Positions 48,621 through 51,290 of a DNA stretch of 51,290 bases are shown piece after piece (the first letter of the stretch is position 1; the number at the start of each line of letters is the position of its first letter). The DNA is from Bacteroidota bacterium (GTDB lineage Bacteria > Bacteroidota > Ignavibacteria > Kryptoniales > JAKASW01): assembly GCA_023381615.1 (NCBI GenBank), contig JAMCQL010000059.1, positions 1 to 51,290 of the forward strand, given 5' to 3'. The position numbers and the translations under genes were made by a program. Below the pieces are notes generated by a model. It was not told the origin of the DNA and ran no database searches. It saw only the letters and a program-made list of their open reading frames with translations.

Positions 48621-51290
48621 ATGAAAAACTCCATTAGCGAAAGCGAAGAGAGTTACCGCGACCTTTTTAACGATGTTCCGTTCGCGATTTACATTCAGGA
48701 ATCTAATGGATGTTTTCTGGATGTCAATGAGATGGCGGTCAAAACATACGGATACCCGCGAGAGTTTTTCATCGGCAAGACACCTGAGTTCTTAAGTGCA
48801 CCCGGGAAAAATGATCTCGAAGCTGTGTCAAAAGCAATTCAGAAAGCCTTTGACGGGATTCCGCAGCATTTCGAATTCTGGGGACTCAAGAGCAACGGGG
48901 AAGTTTTTCCTAAAGAAGTACATTTGAAGAAAGGAAAATTTTTCGGCAAAGATGTGATAATTGCCACGGCGTATGACATCAGTGAGAGAAAGGCAAGTGA
49001 AGTAAGAGAAAGGTGGCTCTCCTCGGTTCTTGAGCGAAGCCTGAACGAGGTATATTCTTTTGATGCAGAGACTTTAAACTTCACTTATGCGAATCGTGGC
49101 GCACTCTTGAATTTAGGATACACAATGGAAGAGCTGCGGACAATGACACCGCTCGACATTGAACCGCAGCATAGCCGGGAATCTTTCGAAGCGCTGCTGA
49201 AACCTTTAAGGAGCGGTGAACGAGAAGCGACCACTTTCGAGTCGGTCCACCGCCGCAAGGATGGATCGACTTACGATGTCTACCACACACTTCAGTTTAC
49301 AAACAGTGAATTAGGACCGCGGTTTACGGAAATAGCTCTCGACATCACAGATCGCAAGCGGGTAGAGGAATCGTTGAGGAAAAGTGAAGAGAGCGCTCGG
49401 AAAAACGGCGCACTATTACGTTCGATCATGGAAAGCCCGCAGAGCATCGTCATTTTTGCGCTTGACGCAGACTACCGGTATACTTGGTTCACGACCGCGC
49501 ACAAAGAGACGATGAAAACGATCTGGGGCGTTGAAATCGAAGTTGGCATGAACATGCTTGATGCCATCGGTGATCCTGTTGACCGCGAAAAGGCGAAGCA
49601 CAATTTCGACCGTGTCTTGCAGGGAGAGCATTTTATCCTTCTCGAAGAATACGGCGACACTGCACACTACCGAACTTTCTATGAAGATCGCTACAGCTCA
49701 ATTGTTGATGAGAACGGCGCTGTGTCGGGCTTGACTGTATTCGTTACCGATATTACCGAGCGCAATCGTGCAGAGAAACGACTGGCGAAGATAAACGAGT
49801 GTTTTTTCAGCTTTGTCCCAAACCCGCGTGAAAACATTAACCGTCTTGTCGCTCTCTGCGGTGAACTCATGGAAGCAACATGCGCGCTCTATAATCGTCT
49901 TGAAGGGGAAATGCTCTGCTCATGGGGGCAATGGCACACGCCTCCGGGCTATAACCCCGTGGACAAACCCACCGGTCACATTTGCTATGATGTGATCAAG
50001 CACGGGGGAGACCAGGTCCTTGTCCTTCGCAACCTGTCTGAAACACTCTATGCACAAACCGATCCCAACGTGGGACTGTACAAATTGCAGACATATATTG
50101 GCCGAGCAGTCAAATTCGGTGACACTCACGTCGGCTCACTATGCGTCGTTTACCAAGATGACTTTGTTCCCAGCGAAGATGACATGAGACTTATGGAAAT
50201 CATCGCCTCGGCCGTCGGCGTGGAGGAAAGGCGCAGGCAATCAGAGGACGAACTGCGGGAGTCGGAAGAGAAGTACCGCAGCATCTTTGAAAACTTCGTC
50301 GTGGGAATCTACCGCACAACAATCGGCGGACAGTACCTTATCGCAAACCCAGCGATTGCGCGGATGCACGGCTACACGTCACCCGAAGAGCTGATGGAGA
50401 ATATCGCCGACTTGAACACTCGGTTTTACGTGATACCCGACCGGCGTGCGGAATTCATCCGGCAGGTGGAAGAGCACGGCTACGTAGAGAACTTTGAGTC
50501 CGAGGTCTACCGCAAAGACGGAAGCATCACTTGGATTTCCGAGAACGCACGCGCCCTGCGAAATGCCGGCGGGGAGTTGATCGGATTTGAAGGCACCGTC
50601 ATAGATATCACAGAGCGAAAGACAGCGGAAGAAAACCTCAGAGAGATGACAACCCAACTGTCGGCAATTGCTGAGGAACAGCAAATGCTCCTGAATAACA
50701 CGCTGGATTTTCTGTATCGCCACGATACCCACGGGGTCTTCACTTACGTGTCTCCGGTGGTGGAGCATGTTCTCGGTTATTCTGTCGAGGAGTACAAGAA
50801 GCCCTACGCTGCTTACATGACTGATAACCCAATTAATAAGAAAGCAATTGAGTACACCGAAGAAACGTTGCGGACAGGGAAGAAAAGCCCGCCTTATCTG
50901 GTTGAGGTGGTGCACAAAAGCGGCGGACATGTTGTTCTGGAGGTCAATGAACGAGCCTATTTTGAAGGTGGGAAGATCGCCGGCATCATCGGTGTAGCCA
51001 GAGATGTTACCGAACGCAAACAGGTAGAGGCGGCTTTACGTACCAGCGAAGCAAGGTTCCGCGCGTTGGCTGAACATTCTCCTTCTGGTATCTGGATTCA
51101 GCAAGGTTTCCATTTCCTCTATGTTAACCCCGCAGCCGAACGCTTTACAGGCTATACCGCCGTCGAACTGTATCAGATGAATGTAATGGACTTAGTGCAT
51201 CCCGATTTTCGTGATTTCGTCAAACAGCGAGCCATTGCACGGCTAAAAGGTTTGAAATTTACGGATCATTACGAGTTTGCTATCGTCACT
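48621..51290 (+). CDS. multi-PAS/GAF sensor protein, cut by the window end
   Basis: 890 codons are open from the ATG at 48621 to the edge with no stop. The domain order is PAS (about 10-115), PAS (137-250), PAS (263-375), a GAF-like domain (390-535), PAS (550-662), PAS (686-795) and PAS (808 to the edge). Repeated D-I-T-E/D-R-K linkers close the PAS modules (DITDRKRVEE, DITERNRAE, DITERKTAEE, DVTERKQVEA). Such proteins are usually cytosolic hybrid or sensor histidine kinases; the output domain lies outside the window, so kinase activity is only inferred. No signal peptide or membrane helix is seen. Confidence 0.85.
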   Translation, partial: MKNSISESEESYRDLFNDVPFAIYIQESNGCFLDVNEMAVKTYGYPREFFIGKTPEFLSAPGKNDLEAVSKAIQKAFDGIPQHFEFWGLKSNGEVFPKEVHLKKGKFFGKDVIIATAYDISERKASEVRERWLSSVLERSLNEVYSFDAETLNFTYANRGALLNLGYTMEELRTMTPLDIEPQHSRESFEALLKPLRSGEREATTFESVHRRKDGSTYDVYHTLQFTNSELGPRFTEIALDITDRKRVEESLRKSEESARKNGALLRSIMESPQSIVIFALDADYRYTWFTTAHKETMKTIWGVEIEVGMNMLDAIGDPVDREKAKHNFDRVLQGEHFILLEEYGDTAHYRTFYEDRYSSIVDENGAVSGLTVFVTDITERNRAEKRLAKINECFFSFVPNPRENINRLVALCGELMEATCALYNRLEGEMLCSWGQWHTPPGYNPVDKPTGHICYDVIKHGGDQVLVLRNLSETLYAQTDPNVGLYKLQTYIGRAVKFGDTHVGSLCVVYQDDFVPSEDDMRLMEIIASAVGVEERRRQSEDELRESEEKYRSIFENFVVGIYRTTIGGQYLIANPAIARMHGYTSPEELMENIADLNTRFYVIPDRRAEFIRQVEEHGYVENFESEVYRKDGSITWISENARALRNAGGELIGFEGTVIDITERKTAEENLREMTTQLSAIAEEQQMLLNNTLDFLYRHDTHGVFTYVSPVVEHVLGYSVEEYKKPYAAYMTDNPINKKAIEYTEETLRTGKKSPPYLVEVVHKSGGHVVLEVNERAYFEGGKIAGIIGVARDVTERKQVEAALRTSEARFRALAEHSPSGIWIQQGFHFLYVNPAAERFTGYTAVELYQMNVMDLVHPDFRDFVKQRAIARLKGLKFTDHYEFAIVT

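Overview
The window looks like a chromosome segment from an uncultured member of the Bacteroidota/Ignavibacteria (FCB) branch. The reasons are a protein with a C-terminal type IX secretion sorting domain (gene at 1706-3286), large secreted BNR/YVTN propeller proteins, an exbB-exbD-exbD-tonB-PstS-like-TPR cluster, a long type-2 isoleucyl-tRNA synthetase, and a split methylmalonyl-CoA mutase large subunit. Assignment below phylum is inference; no rRNA or tRNA gene was seen.

Layout. 1-9.4 kb: a decayed fragment and an intact paralogue of a propeller lipoprotein, a T9SS-exported cysteine-peptidase-like protein, a YVTN/phosphoesterase protein and a 1067-aa BNR-repeat protein. 9.5-12.5 kb: promoter, lysine (L-box) riboswitch and the operon dapB-dapA-dapD for diaminopimelate/lysine synthesis. 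12.6-21.4 kb: a minus-strand defence island. It is a type III restriction-modification locus whose mod and res genes are separated by a DUF559 nuclease gene bracketed by about 185-bp direct repeats, a 3' remnant of a second mod gene, an Abi_C-like gene, a DUF2971 gene, a 35-codon ORF and a DUF3800 gene. Mod, Abi-like and DUF3800 each carry apparent single-base frameshifts, while housekeeping genes around them are intact. 21.6-30.2 kb: methylmalonyl-CoA mutase large subunit, UbiA prenyltransferase, DUF4097 protein, secreted transglutaminase-like protein, an M28 peptidase fragment and a K+-independent-type H+-pyrophosphatase. 30.3-36.5 kb: one minus-strand gene train of receiver, STAS, ExbB, two ExbD, TonB, a 77-aa membrane protein, a PstS-like lipoprotein and a TPR protein. 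36.8-39.4 kb: a baeRF-type protein and galactokinase. 39.5-47.4 kb: minus-strand housekeeping genes divIVA-punA and DUF2905-ileS-dksA-lspA-rluD-msrB. 47.4-48.6 kb: a gene-free, palindrome-rich stretch. 48.6 kb to the end: a multi-PAS/GAF sensor protein cut by the window edge.

The most unusual theme is invasion by small structured repeats, both between genes and in frame inside conserved genes. A short palindrome of the form TCCCG-N-CGGGA, often followed by TCCTTCGGA or TCTTCGACA, occurs about a dozen times. It adds residues to MutA, RluD, LspA, DivIVA, IleRS and a 77-aa membrane protein. A decamer array of the TTCCATCATTCCA type lies between genes and also in frame in ileS. A third family (CTCCCCT-GCCA-AGGGGAG hairpin unit) flanks the DUF559 nuclease gene, is tandemly repeated upstream of it, and has one copy in frame inside mod. 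The nuclease-plus-repeat cassette is the best candidate for an undescribed mobile system in this window.
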